Assembly: GCA_019358975.1 (NCBI GenBank)
Contig: JAHHIL010000010.1
Location: 1-64,000, forward strand
DNA length: 64,000 nucleotides
Source of the DNA: Trichocoleus desertorum ATA4-8-CV12
Lineage (GTDB): Bacteria; Cyanobacteriota; Cyanobacteriia; FACHB-46
Reading direction: 5' to 3'
The translations under genes were made by a program, and so were the position numbers. This document shows, one piece after another, positions 7,411-16,195 of this stretch. How positions within the stretch are numbered: position 1 is the first letter of the stretch; every line of letters starts with the position of its first letter. The notes beneath the pieces were generated by a model. It ran no database searches. It was not told the DNA's origin and was given only the letters and a program-made list of their open reading frames with translations.

Positions 7411-8851
7411 GGGCGATCGCGTGGACTTGCTCGTAATTGATTTTGCCTTGAGAATTGCGGGGCAACTGTTCAACTGGAATCCAATATTTAGGATGCTTAA
7501 ATTTACTTAAACGAGTCTGTAAATGAGCAATTAAATCAGTTTGAGCCGTTTGATTTTGAGAGATATAAAGGGCAGTCACCACTTGTCCCCAGCGAGCATC
7601 TGAAATGCCAATCACACAGACATCCATGACTAAACGGGTGGCTCGGATAGCTGCTTCGACTTCTACAGGAAAAACATTTTCGCCTCCCGTGATAATCTTG
7701 TGGCTACTGCGACCTACTACATGCAAATAGCCTTGCTCGTCGAGATAACCTAAGTCATCTGATTGAAACTGAGCTTGCTCAAATACTTGTGGGTAGTAGC
7801 CCAGTGTCAATGATTTGGCTTGGATGGTAATTTGGCCGATTTGACCGGGTGTTAACAATTCCCCAAACTCGCTGCGGATGGTAATTTGGCCGTGGGGTAA
7901 CACTCGCCCACTATTCTGATAACCCGCCAGAAAATCTTCTGGGTGGAGCGTGGCAATTTGGGAGGCGGTTTCGGTCATGCCGTAAGTGGGGGCCAAGCGA
8001 ATGCGATCGCGTCTAGCGGCTTCGAGTAAAGCACTCCAAGCAGGAGACCCGCCTAGTAGAACCGTGTGAAACTGAGCCAGCCAAGGCGTTAATTCTTGCC
8101 GTTCTAGAAGGCGCTGTAGCTGAGTCGGCACCAAAGAAATGAAAAACTGGGCTGGATCAACAGAGCTGAATTTCCCTGCTTCCAATTGCTTGAAGCGCTG
8201 TACTACCAATTGCCCACCAGACGCAAAAGAGCGCAAAAATTGCATCAGGCCGCTGACATGGTATATGGGCAAGACACAGTAAGAGTTAATTTGCTCTACT
8301 TGAAAATATTGCTGACATCCCCGCACTGAGGCCATCAGCGTTGACCAAGTGTGGATAGCAAAGCGAATTCTTCCAGATGAACCCCCTGTGGGAATCATGA
8401 TCCAAGCTTGCTGATCTAAACTTGGCCCCCCTAGCCCCCCAAATTTGGGGGGAATTTGCTTAAAGTCCTCTAATACTGAAAGGCCAGAAATATTTGAGGG
8501 GAGAGCTAAAGAGTCGCGATCGCCCCAGATTAGATCGGGTGTTACCAAATCCAAGACTTGCTGCCACTCCGCCTGTACCCAATGAGGATTACACAAAAAC
8601 ACGGGGCATTGGGCGGCACAAGCGGCGATGAAACCTGCCAGAAATTGCTCTGGCGATCGCTCGGCTAAAAAGATTTTCGGAGTAATTCCTTGGCGAATGA
8701 GTTGAGTTAGTTCTTGAAATAAATGCTGAGCTAAATGAGTGAATTTTGACTGGTCAACACCGCTTAACCAGTCAGTTTGCGATCGCATTTGTAAATGTTC
8801 CAAAAGCAGAAAAGGTTCTGAAAAAGGATCAGATGCTAAAGGCTGTTCCAT
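7379..8851 (-). CDS. menE: o-Succinylbenzoate-CoA ligase
   Basis: 490 aa AMP-forming ligase that activates o-succinylbenzoate with CoA in phylloquinone synthesis. Family marks: the P-loop-like IPTGGSSGRIRFAIHTW, APTYGMTETASQI, DLGYLDEQGYLHVVGR and the C-terminal SQGKINYE with catalytic Lys. It overlaps the end of menC by 16 bases, indicating translational coupling in menA-menC-menE. A run PPKFGGLGGPS is encoded by a perfect 18-bp palindromic repeat (8435-8452) inside the coding sequence, just before the AMP-binding loop. Confidence 0.93.
   Translation of the reverse strand: MEQPLASDPFSEPFLLLEHLQMRSQTDWLSGVDQSKFTHLAQHLFQELTQLIRQGITPKIFLAERSPEQFLAGFIAACAAQCPVFLCNPHWVQAEWQQVLDLVTPDLIWGDRDSLALPSNISGLSVLEDFKQIPPKFGGLGGPSLDQQAWIMIPTGGSSGRIRFAIHTWSTLMASVRGCQQYFQVEQINSYCVLPIYHVSGLMQFLRSFASGGQLVVQRFKQLEAGKFSSVDPAQFFISLVPTQLQRLLERQELTPWLAQFHTVLLGGSPAWSALLEAARRDRIRLAPTYGMTETASQIATLHPEDFLAGYQNSGRVLPHGQITIRSEFGELLTPGQIGQITIQAKSLTLGYYPQVFEQAQFQSDDLGYLDEQGYLHVVGRSSHKIITGGENVFPVEVEAAIRATRLVMDVCVIGISDARWGQVVTALYISQNQTAQTDLIAHLQTRLSKFKHPKYWIPVEQLPRNSQGKINYEQVHAIALNWLQNHSTV
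8435..8452. repeat. Palindromic repeat inside menE
   Basis: Six C, AAATTT, six G form a perfect 18-bp palindrome flanked by CCCCCTAG. This is a dispersed cyanobacterial repeat type normally found between genes. Here it is in frame and adds Pro/Gly-rich residues to MenE. Confidence 0.75.
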
Positions 8852-9819
8852 AGCTGCTCAAAATCCGAAAGTTGTTCCCAGCTATCGCTAAACCAATGAT
8901 TGATGCCAAACCCAACGGCGCGATCGCCCGGAGTCAGTTCTGTTGCCAAGCTTAGACCTGTGGTTCGGCCAATGGCTGTTTCAAAGACTGAGGAAAAAAC
9001 TGCATCAATTGAGTGAGTCTGACAAAATTGTCGCAGTTGGGAAGGAAACCCCGCGATCGCAGGTTTAATCACAAAAATGCCTCGCCAGCCTTGTTCGTAG
9101 CAAGTTTGCAACTGGGCTAAGGTGGCAACCGATTCGTCTAAGGCTAAGGGAGTGGAGTGCTGTTGGCTCAATTTCAACATGGTCTGAAACTGGCTGACTG
9201 GAAGCGGCTGCTCTAGAAATTCGATACTCAATTCATCGCAAACTTGCAAGTAGGCGATCGCGGCTTCTTGGGTTAAGCCCCCATTTGCATCAAGTCGCAA
9301 CTTAGCAGCAGTTGGCAGAACTTGGCGTAAAGCTTGTAATGCCTCTAGTTCCGTGGATAAAGGAACAACTCCAATTTTCCATTTGAAAGTGCGAAACCCC
9401 TGGTGCCAAAGCGATCGCCAAGCTTCCAAAGCATCTGTACCCGTAGGAAGCAACGCACTATAGGAAACTTTGAGTTTTGAGTTTTGAGTTTTGAATTTAG
9501 CCGTGTTATTTAACATTAACCAGGCAGACTCGAAACCAAACTGACAAGCTGGTAATGCGACTGAAATTGTAGCAATCTGCTCAGCAGTAATTTCAGCAGG
9601 AAGTTGCTGGCAAAAAGCTAGCGCTTGCTCAAATGTTTCAGAGCCAAACCAAGGGATTGGTGCAATTTCTCCAAAGCCAAGTTTGCCTGTTGAGTCAGTC
9701 AAGCGCAGGAGAATTCCTTCTCGTAAGCTCCATAAACCGAGACTTGTCTGTAATGGTTGGCGAAAGGAGCGGTGATAGGGACGAAATTCTAAAACACAGG
9801 ATTGAGTTTGCGTGACCAT
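8836..9819 (-). CDS. menC: o-Succinylbenzoate synthase
   Basis: 327 aa, enolase superfamily; dehydrates SHCHC to o-succinylbenzoate. Catalytic and metal motifs are present: the KxK lysines in FKWKIG, metal ligands in RLDANGG, EFLEQPL and ALDESV, and the second lysine in FVIKPAIAG. The N-terminal capping domain (FRPYHRSFRQPLQTSLG...GFGEIAPIP) is complete. An in-frame heptanucleotide repeat (9472-9499) inserts residues KTQNSKLKV between the capping domain and barrel. It lies 21 bases after menA and overlaps menE. Confidence 0.93.
   Translation of the reverse strand: MVTQTQSCVLEFRPYHRSFRQPLQTSLGLWSLREGILLRLTDSTGKLGFGEIAPIPWFGSETFEQALAFCQQLPAEITAEQIATISVALPACQFGFESAWLMLNNTAKFKTQNSKLKVSYSALLPTGTDALEAWRSLWHQGFRTFKWKIGVVPLSTELEALQALRQVLPTAAKLRLDANGGLTQEAAIAYLQVCDELSIEFLEQPLPVSQFQTMLKLSQQHSTPLALDESVATLAQLQTCYEQGWRGIFVIKPAIAGFPSQLRQFCQTHSIDAVFSSVFETAIGRTTGLSLATELTPGDRAVGFGINHWFSDSWEQLSDFEQLWNSL
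9472..9499. repeat. Heptanucleotide tandem repeat inside menC
   Basis: Four units of GAGTTTT (the last one GAATTTA) lie in tandem within the menC frame. Such AAAACTC-type short tandem repeats are frequent in intergenic DNA of filamentous cyanobacteria. Three 7-base units equal 21 bases, so the frame is kept. Confidence 0.8.
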
Positions 9820-9840
9820 CGTCCTTTGAGTTAGCGATCG

Positions 9841-10743
9841 CTATAAAACAAATCCTAATCCCAACAACAAACTGCTCCAAAAATGGAGAGCTACAGCAAT
9901 GAATTTGGAGTTGCTTACCTGTTCTGGTTGATTGTGGTAGCTCTGTACATGTCGAGACAATTTGATGGCAAAAGGTAGACTAGCAAAAATGAGCAAAGTC
10001 TCGATAGGAAACTGACCTGAAAGTACAAATACTAAGGTTAGGGCGTAAGTGGTGCCACAAAACCAAGGAATTAATTGCGCTGCGCTAGCAGTACCTAGAC
10101 GCACAATGGGCGATCGCTTACCCGCAGCCAAATCATCTTTCACTTGATGAAAGTGCGAGCAAAACAAAATCAAGCTAGTCGTACTACCAATAATGATTGA
10201 TGCTACTAAGCTCGTGGATGACCAAGCTTGAGCTTGACTGTAGTAAGCAGCGGAAACGGCTAGCGGCCCGAAGCAGATAAAGCAGATAATTTCGCCAACA
10301 CCCTGATAGCCCAAGCGGAATGGTGGCCCTTGGTAGCTATACCCTAGGGCGCAACCAAGTAACACAATAGCCAAAATAGTAAGGTCTTGCTGCCACCAGG
10401 CGATCGCTAGAATTCCTAAAATTCCTAGAGCTAAAAAGGAATTTCCTATCCAATAAACTAAGGCTTTATTTCCCGTTAGGTTTACCAAAGAATGATGTTT
10501 ATTGGTATCAATCCCTGTTTCTGAGTCAAAAACATCATTGCTCAGGTTCATCCAGGCCAAAATGAAAATTGATGCCAGCAAAAAAGTAGCAAATATAGCA
10601 GTATGAATGCTTTTGGTTTCGGCAAAGGCAATGGCAGTGCCAATCCAAACTGGCATGACAGCAACACTATACATAGGCGGTTTGATTGCCGCTAGCCATA
10701 ACTTATGATTTGAACTTGATGGCGCAATAGATTTAGTAGTCAT
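9841..10743 (-). CDS. menA: 2-Carboxy-1,4-naphthoquinone phytyltransferase
   Basis: 300 aa membrane prenyltransferase of the UbiA family that attaches the phytyl chain to DHNA. The first Asp-rich motif is NDVFDSETG and the second is KDDLAAGKRS; the substrate-binding GYSYQGPPFRLGYQG lies between them. About eight hydrophobic segments span the protein. It is the first gene of the minus-strand menA-menC-menE group. The product is needed for photosystem I electron transfer. Confidence 0.93.
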   Translation of the reverse strand: MTTKSIAPSSSNHKLWLAAIKPPMYSVAVMPVWIGTAIAFAETKSIHTAIFATFLLASIFILAWMNLSNDVFDSETGIDTNKHHSLVNLTGNKALVYWIGNSFLALGILGILAIAWWQQDLTILAIVLLGCALGYSYQGPPFRLGYQGVGEIICFICFGPLAVSAAYYSQAQAWSSTSLVASIIIGSTTSLILFCSHFHQVKDDLAAGKRSPIVRLGTASAAQLIPWFCGTTYALTLVFVLSGQFPIETLLIFASLPFAIKLSRHVQSYHNQPEQVSNSKFIAVALHFWSSLLLGLGFVL

Positions 10744-10839
10744 TCCACAGAATTGATACGGTTGCCAGAAGCCAATTCAACCTGTAACCGCACCCCTGCG
10801 ATCGCATCACCTGCGTGGGATGTATCCTCTAGTCAAATA

Positions 10840-10882
10840 GGCTCCCGTAACATAGCCTACAGGAACCATGCCTACGGGAACC
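10840..10882. repeat. Palindromic interspersed repeat between menA and the antiporter gene
   Basis: GGCTCCCGTA (10840-10849) pairs with TACGGGAACC (10873-10882) with one mismatch. Between and including the right arm are two near-identical units, GCCTACAGGAACC and GCCTACGGGAACC. It lies just after the antiporter stop codon (minus strand) and could act as its terminator. Confidence 0.6.
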
Positions 10883-10888
10883 ACCTGT

Positions 10889-12196
10889 TTATTTGCTGGA
10901 AGATGAGGAAGCCATTTCTTCGTCTTCCAAGATGTCGCTAATACTCTGGTCGTGCCACTTCATCAGCGGAGTCGAGCTGATGCCATGCACCAGTACAGAA
11001 ATCACCACGGTTAAGTAAGTAATCCAACCAATCATTTCACCTGTTTCGCCTTCCAAGCCCTTACCAAAAGCGTAGGTGAGGTAATACAAGGAGCCAACTC
11101 CTCGAATCCCAAACCAACCTAACAGCCACCGAGTGGTAGGACGAAAGCGTTCGCGGAAATTTCGTCTCGAACCTTTAGGCACTAGACTGGTGTACTTTTC
11201 CCCGATTGTGCTAATCCAGGCACCAACGGGGCGGATGACAAAAATTAGCGCTCCTGCCACTAAAAGGGCTTCGTCGATGAAGCGCAGAACGGGTTCAATG
11301 CGTAGCAGGGACCCCAACAGAAGAATGACGGCGACTTCTGCCAGTTTCTCCAGTCGCTCGATAAAATGGAGTTGGGAAAGCGGCTTCTCTAGATTCTGAT
11401 AACTGCGCTGGGCAGTCAAACCAGCCACAAACACTGCGAGAAATCCGTAGCCGTTGACAAGTTCTGTGAGAGAGTAAGCCAAAAGAATGGTACCGAGGGC
11501 CGTGAAGTCTTCAAAAAGTTCGTCTACGTGGCGCAGATGCTGAATTTTTTGGTCGATCCAAGCGACGACTCTGGCAACTACAATTCCCACCACCAGTCCT
11601 GCGGCGATCGCCCACAGGAGATCAACCGCGACCCAATTTCTGAACCAATTCTCCCAGTTATTGTCCTCAATCCAGTGAAGGCCAAAATACACAAAAGGGA
11701 AGGCTAGAGCGTCGTTTAGGCCACCCTCAGAAGTTAAACCGAAGCGCAGCTCATTGCGGTCGTCTCGGTCAGCTAGTTGCACTTCTGAGGCGAGTACAGG
11801 GTCGGTAGGAGCGAGGATAGCACCCAGTAGAATGGCCTCTCCCCAGTTGAGGTCTAAAAACCAATGGCCAACCAGGGCGATCCCACCAATAGAAATGGGC
11901 ATCAAAAAGCCAATCAGCCGCGCGGTAGAACTCCAGGCCCACAGCTTGAGTGGGCGATTCATCTTTAAGCCGCAACTGTAGAGTGAGATCAGCACCACAA
12001 ACTCAGTCACTCGCTCTAAAAAATTGGCATCAGGCCGCAGCGAGACTAAGTTGATACCCCCAGGTCCTAGCAAAACACCAACGGCTAGGTAAATCAGGGA
12101 GTAAGAGAGGGGCAAACGGTTAATCCAGCCTGATCCTAAGGTGATCAATAGCAGGAGCAAGCCAATGATCAAAAGACTAAGAATATAGGTATCCAC
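10889..12196 (-). CDS. Na+/H+ antiporter, NhaP/CPA1 type
   Basis: 435 aa with about 11-13 transmembrane segments across the whole length. The ion-binding region is recognisable as ILAPTDPVLASEVQ and GLTSEGGLNDALAFPFVY, matching the APTDP and (E)xGxND motifs of cation:proton antiporters. The protein should exchange Na+ or K+ for H+ across the plasma or thylakoid membrane. The C-terminal tail is short and acidic then serine-rich (DILEDEEMASSSSSK). It lies between menA and menF, with no evident functional link. Confidence 0.88.
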   Translation of the reverse strand: MDTYILSLLIIGLLLLLITLGSGWINRLPLSYSLIYLAVGVLLGPGGINLVSLRPDANFLERVTEFVVLISLYSCGLKMNRPLKLWAWSSTARLIGFLMPISIGGIALVGHWFLDLNWGEAILLGAILAPTDPVLASEVQLADRDDRNELRFGLTSEGGLNDALAFPFVYFGLHWIEDNNWENWFRNWVAVDLLWAIAAGLVVGIVVARVVAWIDQKIQHLRHVDELFEDFTALGTILLAYSLTELVNGYGFLAVFVAGLTAQRSYQNLEKPLSQLHFIERLEKLAEVAVILLLGSLLRIEPVLRFIDEALLVAGALIFVIRPVGAWISTIGEKYTSLVPKGSRRNFRERFRPTTRWLLGWFGIRGVGSLYYLTYAFGKGLEGETGEMIGWITYLTVVISVLVHGISSTPLMKWHDQSISDILEDEEMASSSSSK

Positions 12197-12522
12197 AAAA
12201 CCGACTGCCTGAAGGACTTTGAGACGTGTTCTGAGTTTAGTGGCCTCTCCCTACGGGCCTAATCATCCCAGAGTAGGTTTTTGGAGCCGCTTGGCTACTC
12301 TGCAAGGATGACTTGCCTTGACCTGTAAACTTTTCTGGCATCCTCTGGAACTCACGCCCTGATTAATGCGAACTTGGGATATGGCGGGGTGTTAAGGCAG
12401 GATTGGTCTGCCGAGCGCTGCGGTGCTTAGATGGAAAAGAGGCTTCTGCCCTTAATCGCACCACGCTTGTGAATCACGATTTGGGCCTCTAATTTCAAAA
12501 AAAATTTGCTATCTTCGCTTTC
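12197..12522. other. Divergent spacer between the antiporter and menF genes
   Basis: This 326-base gap carries the start regions of both flanking genes and no ORF of note. It contains the long hairpin at 12263-12311 and a smaller one (GGCAG...CTGCC near 12394-12410). The 3' part just before menF is A/T-rich (a run of eight A). Confidence 0.6.
12263..12311. other. Long interrupted hairpin, possible structured RNA
   Basis: TCATCC-CAGAGTAG (12263-12276) pairs with CTACTCTG-caa-GGATGA (12295-12311): 14 base pairs with one 3-base bulge and an 18-base loop. No T-run follows on either strand, so it is unlikely to be a simple terminator. Either divergent gene could carry it in its leader. Confidence 0.5.
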
Positions 12523-13968
12523 ATGCCAGTCACACCATACCGGACTAATCTATTTCAAGATCGCAAGGATCTCTATCAATTTCTCTTGGCTTGTCAACAA
12601 GTTTCAATTGAGAAAAAATGCACCCAAATTGCTAGTATTTCTCTAGAAATTGATCCAATAGATCCGCTAGCTGTACTGCATTGCTTAAGCAAACCCAGTC
12701 AACTCAGTTTTTATTTTGAAAAACGAGGGCAAGATGAAGCAATTGGGGAGTCAAACCGTCGCGCGATCGCAGGTATCGGTGCTGCAACCAGTCTGAAAGT
12801 AAAAGGCCCTCACCGATTTGCTCAAGCTCAAAATTTTATTGAATCTTGTCTAACTAACACGATTAAAATAGGAGATCTGAGTTTGCCATTCTCAGGGCCA
12901 CACTTTTTAGGTGGGTTTACTTTTTTTGAAGAAGCTCCGATTAAAAATATTTATTTTCCTAATGCAACTCTTTTTTTGCCTTGCTGGCAAATTTCTTGCC
13001 ACGGAAACCGCTATGTGTTAGTTGCAAATTTTTTGATTGATGCTAGCGCCAACTTAGAATCTTTAATTGAAAAAGCTTGGCATGAATTTCAAAGAATCAC
13101 TACGATAAAATATCGAGTTCCAGAAGTTAGCTTTAAGAGAAAAGAAATTTTTGATCAACGGGACATTACCGATACAAAGTATTTTAAGTTGGCTGTTCTT
13201 TCAGCTTTAGAAGCAATCCAGGCTAAGCAATTCAACAAAATTGTTTTGGCTCATGCGATTGATGTAATTTCACCTGCATTGTTTCATGTCGTGTATTCTT
13301 TAAGCAATTTGAGGAGGTTCTATCCAGATTGTTATGTGTTTTGTCTGAGTAATGGTAAGGGGCAAAACTTTATTGGTGCCAGCCCAGAACGTCTACTCAG
13401 TATTCAAGATCAAGAGTTATTGACAGATGCTTTGGCGGGTTCGTTTCCTAGGGGTAAAACTGCGCTAGAAGATGCGAACTTGGCCAGAGGATTGCTCAAC
13501 AGTGACAAGGAAATCCGGGAACACCAAGTAGTGATTGATTTTTTGACTCAATCTCTTTCACGCTTGGGCCTAACGCCAAGGCGATCGCTTTCTCCCCATT
13601 TGTTGCAGCTATCGAATATCCAGCATTTACGCACCCCCATTCAAGCGACGGTGCCAGCGGATGTGCCACTGCTCAAGATTCTGGCTGAGCTGCATCCAAC
13701 TCCAGCGGTAGCAGGGGCTCCTAGAGATATTGCTTGCCAGCAAATTCGCGGTTATGAAGCGTTTGAGCGATCGCTCTATGCGGCTCCTTTAGGCTGGCTG
13801 GATCACAAGGGGAATGGGGAGTTTATCGTGGGAATTCGTTCGGCGCTGGTAAACGGCTGCTATGCCAGACTTTATGCGGGAGCAGGGATTGTGGCTGGGT
13901 CTGATCCAGAGAAGGAGCTGACGGAGATTAAGCTGAAGTTGCAGGCTTTGTTGCAGGCGTTGGTTTAA
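12523..13968 (+). CDS. menF: Isochorismate synthase
   Basis: 481 aa; converts chorismate to isochorismate, the first step of phylloquinone synthesis. The chorismate-binding domain occupies the C-terminal ~270 residues, with QFNKIVLAHAIDV, FIGASPERLLS, ALAGSFPRGKT, SDKEIREHQVV, LHPTPAVAGAPR and RLYAGAGIVAGSDPEKE. The N-terminal half is variable and AT-rich, as is common in the cyanobacterial enzyme. It is divergent from the antiporter and close to the other men genes. Anthranilate or aminodeoxychorismate synthase components are excluded by the isochorismate-type motifs. Confidence 0.92.
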   Translation: MPVTPYRTNLFQDRKDLYQFLLACQQVSIEKKCTQIASISLEIDPIDPLAVLHCLSKPSQLSFYFEKRGQDEAIGESNRRAIAGIGAATSLKVKGPHRFAQAQNFIESCLTNTIKIGDLSLPFSGPHFLGGFTFFEEAPIKNIYFPNATLFLPCWQISCHGNRYVLVANFLIDASANLESLIEKAWHEFQRITTIKYRVPEVSFKRKEIFDQRDITDTKYFKLAVLSALEAIQAKQFNKIVLAHAIDVISPALFHVVYSLSNLRRFYPDCYVFCLSNGKGQNFIGASPERLLSIQDQELLTDALAGSFPRGKTALEDANLARGLLNSDKEIREHQVVIDFLTQSLSRLGLTPRRSLSPHLLQLSNIQHLRTPIQATVPADVPLLKILAELHPTPAVAGAPRDIACQQIRGYEAFERSLYAAPLGWLDHKGNGEFIVGIRSALVNGCYARLYAGAGIVAGSDPEKELTEIKLKLQALLQALV

Positions 13969-14089
13969 AGGTTCTGTTTTGGGATAAGCTTTGGGGCGAG
14001 TGTCCCCAGCCCCCTCCAGGCGAATCTAACTGCCAGTGCAGCAGCGATCGCAAACAAACGCGATCGCCTACCGATGATGTATTACCGTA

Positions 14090-14851
14090 TTAGCGATGAT
14101 ACAAATGCTGCACCAATTCCATATCCATATAAGTCGTCCAACCCACCTCACCACAAAGCACTGTGAATGGTAAACCAGGATCGCCTAGGTGATCCAAAAC
14201 TACTACAGCTCCTGGAAAATCCTGGTCTTTGGTGTAATCGTTAATCGTCACAATGGTTTTAAGGTTTGCCTTGTCAGACGAAATTAAGCCATTGTGTGAG
14301 TCTTCAAAGGCAATGCAATCTTGAGCGGCAAGCTGCATTTGTTCCAAGGCGTAGAAGTAAATATCTGGAGAAGGTTTCTTCGCAGGCACAATATCACCCG
14401 CCGCAATCACATCAAACCAGGCCAGACTTTCGTGACCCAAAGTGCTTTCTAAAAGAGCCGTGACATTGGCTGGGGTTGTGGTAGTTGCGATCGCCAAGCG
14501 AAACCCTTCCGCGCGAGCCTCATCCAATAACCGCTTGACACCAGGACGCAGTGGAATGCTGCCTTCGCTGAGCAGTTGGGTGTAGTGCTTGGTTTTGGCC
14601 TTGTGCAGACCTGCTATAAACTCATCCAAATTGTCAGGACGCCGAAAGTCTGAGCGATATTGGTCGAGGTAGAACTTCATCCGCTCTTTGCCACCCGTAA
14701 CGGCTAACAGTTCCCCATACAGCTCGACGGTCCAATCCCAATCCAATCCAGCTTCAGCAAAGGCGCGATTAAAGGCGACCCGATGACCATCCCGCTCGGT
14801 ATCCGCCAAGGTGCCATCGACATCAAAAATTAGTGCTTGCAGTTTGGTCAT
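14090..14851 (-). CDS. cbbY: HAD phosphatase, CbbY type
   Basis: 253 aa haloacid-dehalogenase hydrolase. The nucleophile motif is FDVDGTLADTE (Asp10 and Asp12), then the substrate-binding helical cap with GKERMKFYL, IATTTTPANV (motif II), KKPSPDIYFYALEQ (motif III Lys) and FEDSHNGL (motif IV). This matches CbbY, which removes the Rubisco inhibitor xylulose-1,5-bisphosphate in phototrophs. A related sugar-phosphate phosphatase is the alternative. Confidence 0.85.
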   Translation of the reverse strand: MTKLQALIFDVDGTLADTERDGHRVAFNRAFAEAGLDWDWTVELYGELLAVTGGKERMKFYLDQYRSDFRRPDNLDEFIAGLHKAKTKHYTQLLSEGSIPLRPGVKRLLDEARAEGFRLAIATTTTPANVTALLESTLGHESLAWFDVIAAGDIVPAKKPSPDIYFYALEQMQLAAQDCIAFEDSHNGLISSDKANLKTIVTINDYTKDQDFPGAVVVLDHLGDPGLPFTVLCGEVGWTTYMDMELVQHLYHR

Positions 14852-14949
14852 ATCAGCCGTTAACCAACGATGAAAGGATTTCCAAAAGCGGGTTTAGCCC
14901 TTTGGCACTGTAGCTCAATTAGGGTCAAAGGTTAAGCGGTTAAAATGCC

Positions 14950-16131
14950 TCAACTTTGAGATAACCGCTGCACTGTTTGTCCACCCAGAATTTGATGCGC
15001 TTCTGCCAAGAATGCTGGGATTTTGTCAGCGTGGGGGCTATTTGCCAAGCATTGCCACAAATCGAGTTCGGCAACTTTCTCAGCTCTGTTACCAGGGAAC
15101 CAGTGATCCGCTTGACCGAGCAAGTTGTAGCGCATCTTGCCGTAATCCACCATGTCGTAGGCGATCGCCAGATTCCGCAACCAAAGAATCGTGTGAATGT
15201 TCATGCCTCCTGGGGTTTCCTCAGGTTTAGGCAAGCCAATATGCCAAGTTTTCACCCACTCTTCACCCAGCACGTCAATTGCCGCTTGTTCTAGACGAGC
15301 CAAGATCGGGGGCAAAACTTTATCGGCGCGATCGAGCAGTTCCAGAGTTTTTAGGTGTTCATCAAAATCACTAGGTCGAGACGCACCAATACTCAACGTG
15401 TGGATTTGAGGATGGCTTAGACAAAACAGGTCGTTAAACACCATCGGGCTGAGCGGCGCACACAAATCCACTAGTTTTTGCGGTGGCTTGTAGAGATCGC
15501 CACCTTTATTGTTCGGGCTGATGATAAATACGCCCATATCGTGCTTTTGGGCTGCTTCGATTGCGGGCCAATTATTTTGGTTGATGTAGTACCAATGCAG
15601 GTTTACATAGTCGAATTGATCGGTCGCGATCGCTTGCAAAATGACTTCTAACGGTGCATGGGTGGAAAAACCGATAAATCTAACTCGCCCTTGCGATCGC
15701 AGCTTCTGCGCTACTTCTAAACAACCACCGGGACGTAGGCAGTACTCCAGCAACTCGGCATTATTTACGCCATGCAGCGATAACAAATCCACATGATCGA
15801 GCTGTAAGTAAGCCATTGACTGCTCGAAGGTCTGCAAAAATTCCTGCGGATCTTCAACGGGAGCAACTTTGGTCTGCACGATCAACTGGTCGCGGGGTAG
15901 CTTTGGCAAGACTCGCCCCAACTGCATCTCAGAGCTACCATAGCCCCGCGCAGTTTCAATATGATTGATTCCTAGATCTACAGCCCGCCGAATCGTCGCT
16001 GCTAAATTCTGTTGATTATCAGCAGGAATCGCGTCTTCTGGAACATCTTGCCACTTGTATTGGTAGCGCATTCCACCACAAGAAAACACTGGCATGGACA
16101 ACTCTGTCCGCCCAAAACGTCGATACTGCAT
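14950..16131 (-). CDS. Aldo/keto reductase
   Basis: About 393 aa from the preferred ATG at 16131 ([15 protein letters not shown]). An open frame reaches to 16212, but that extension covers a palindromic repeat in the spacer after rpiA. The AKR tetrad is mostly conserved: [10 protein letters not shown] (Tyr present, Glu where Asp is usual), VQTKVAP (Lys) and LLSLHGVNN (His). NADPH-binding [10 protein letters not shown] and [15 protein letters not shown] follow. A C-terminal ~100-residue extension (WIHxx...[21 protein letters not shown] region) goes beyond the barrel. Substrate unknown. It follows rpiA by about 64 bases and may share its transcript. Confidence 0.8.
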   Translation of the reverse strand: MQYRRFGRTELSMPVFSCGGMRYQYKWQDVPEDAIPADNQQNLAATIRRAVDLGINHIETARGYGSSEMQLGRVLPKLPRDQLIVQTKVAPVEDPQEFLQTFEQSMAYLQLDHVDLLSLHGVNNAELLEYCLRPGGCLEVAQKLRSQGRVRFIGFSTHAPLEVILQAIATDQFDYVNLHWYYINQNNWPAIEAAQKHDMGVFIISPNNKGGDLYKPPQKLVDLCAPLSPMVFNDLFCLSHPQIHTLSIGASRPSDFDEHLKTLELLDRADKVLPPILARLEQAAIDVLGEEWVKTWHIGLPKPEETPGGMNIHTILWLRNLAIAYDMVDYGKMRYNLLGQADHWFPGNRAEKVAELDLWQCLANSPHADKIPAFLAEAHQILGGQTVQRLSQS

Positions 16132-16160
16132 CTCTAACCCCTGCGTCTCTACCACGGTAG

Positions 16161-16180
16161 GGGCGAATGGTGGTTCGCCC
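16161..16180. repeat. Palindromic repeat in the rpiA / aldo-keto reductase spacer
   Basis: GGGCGAA-TGGTGG-TTCGCCC, preceded by GTA(G). This is the GTAGGGGCGAA...TTCGCCCC type of dispersed palindrome common in cyanobacterial spacers. It argues for the downstream start of the reductase. Confidence 0.7.
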
Positions 16181-16195
16181 ACAATTTCATCTCGA

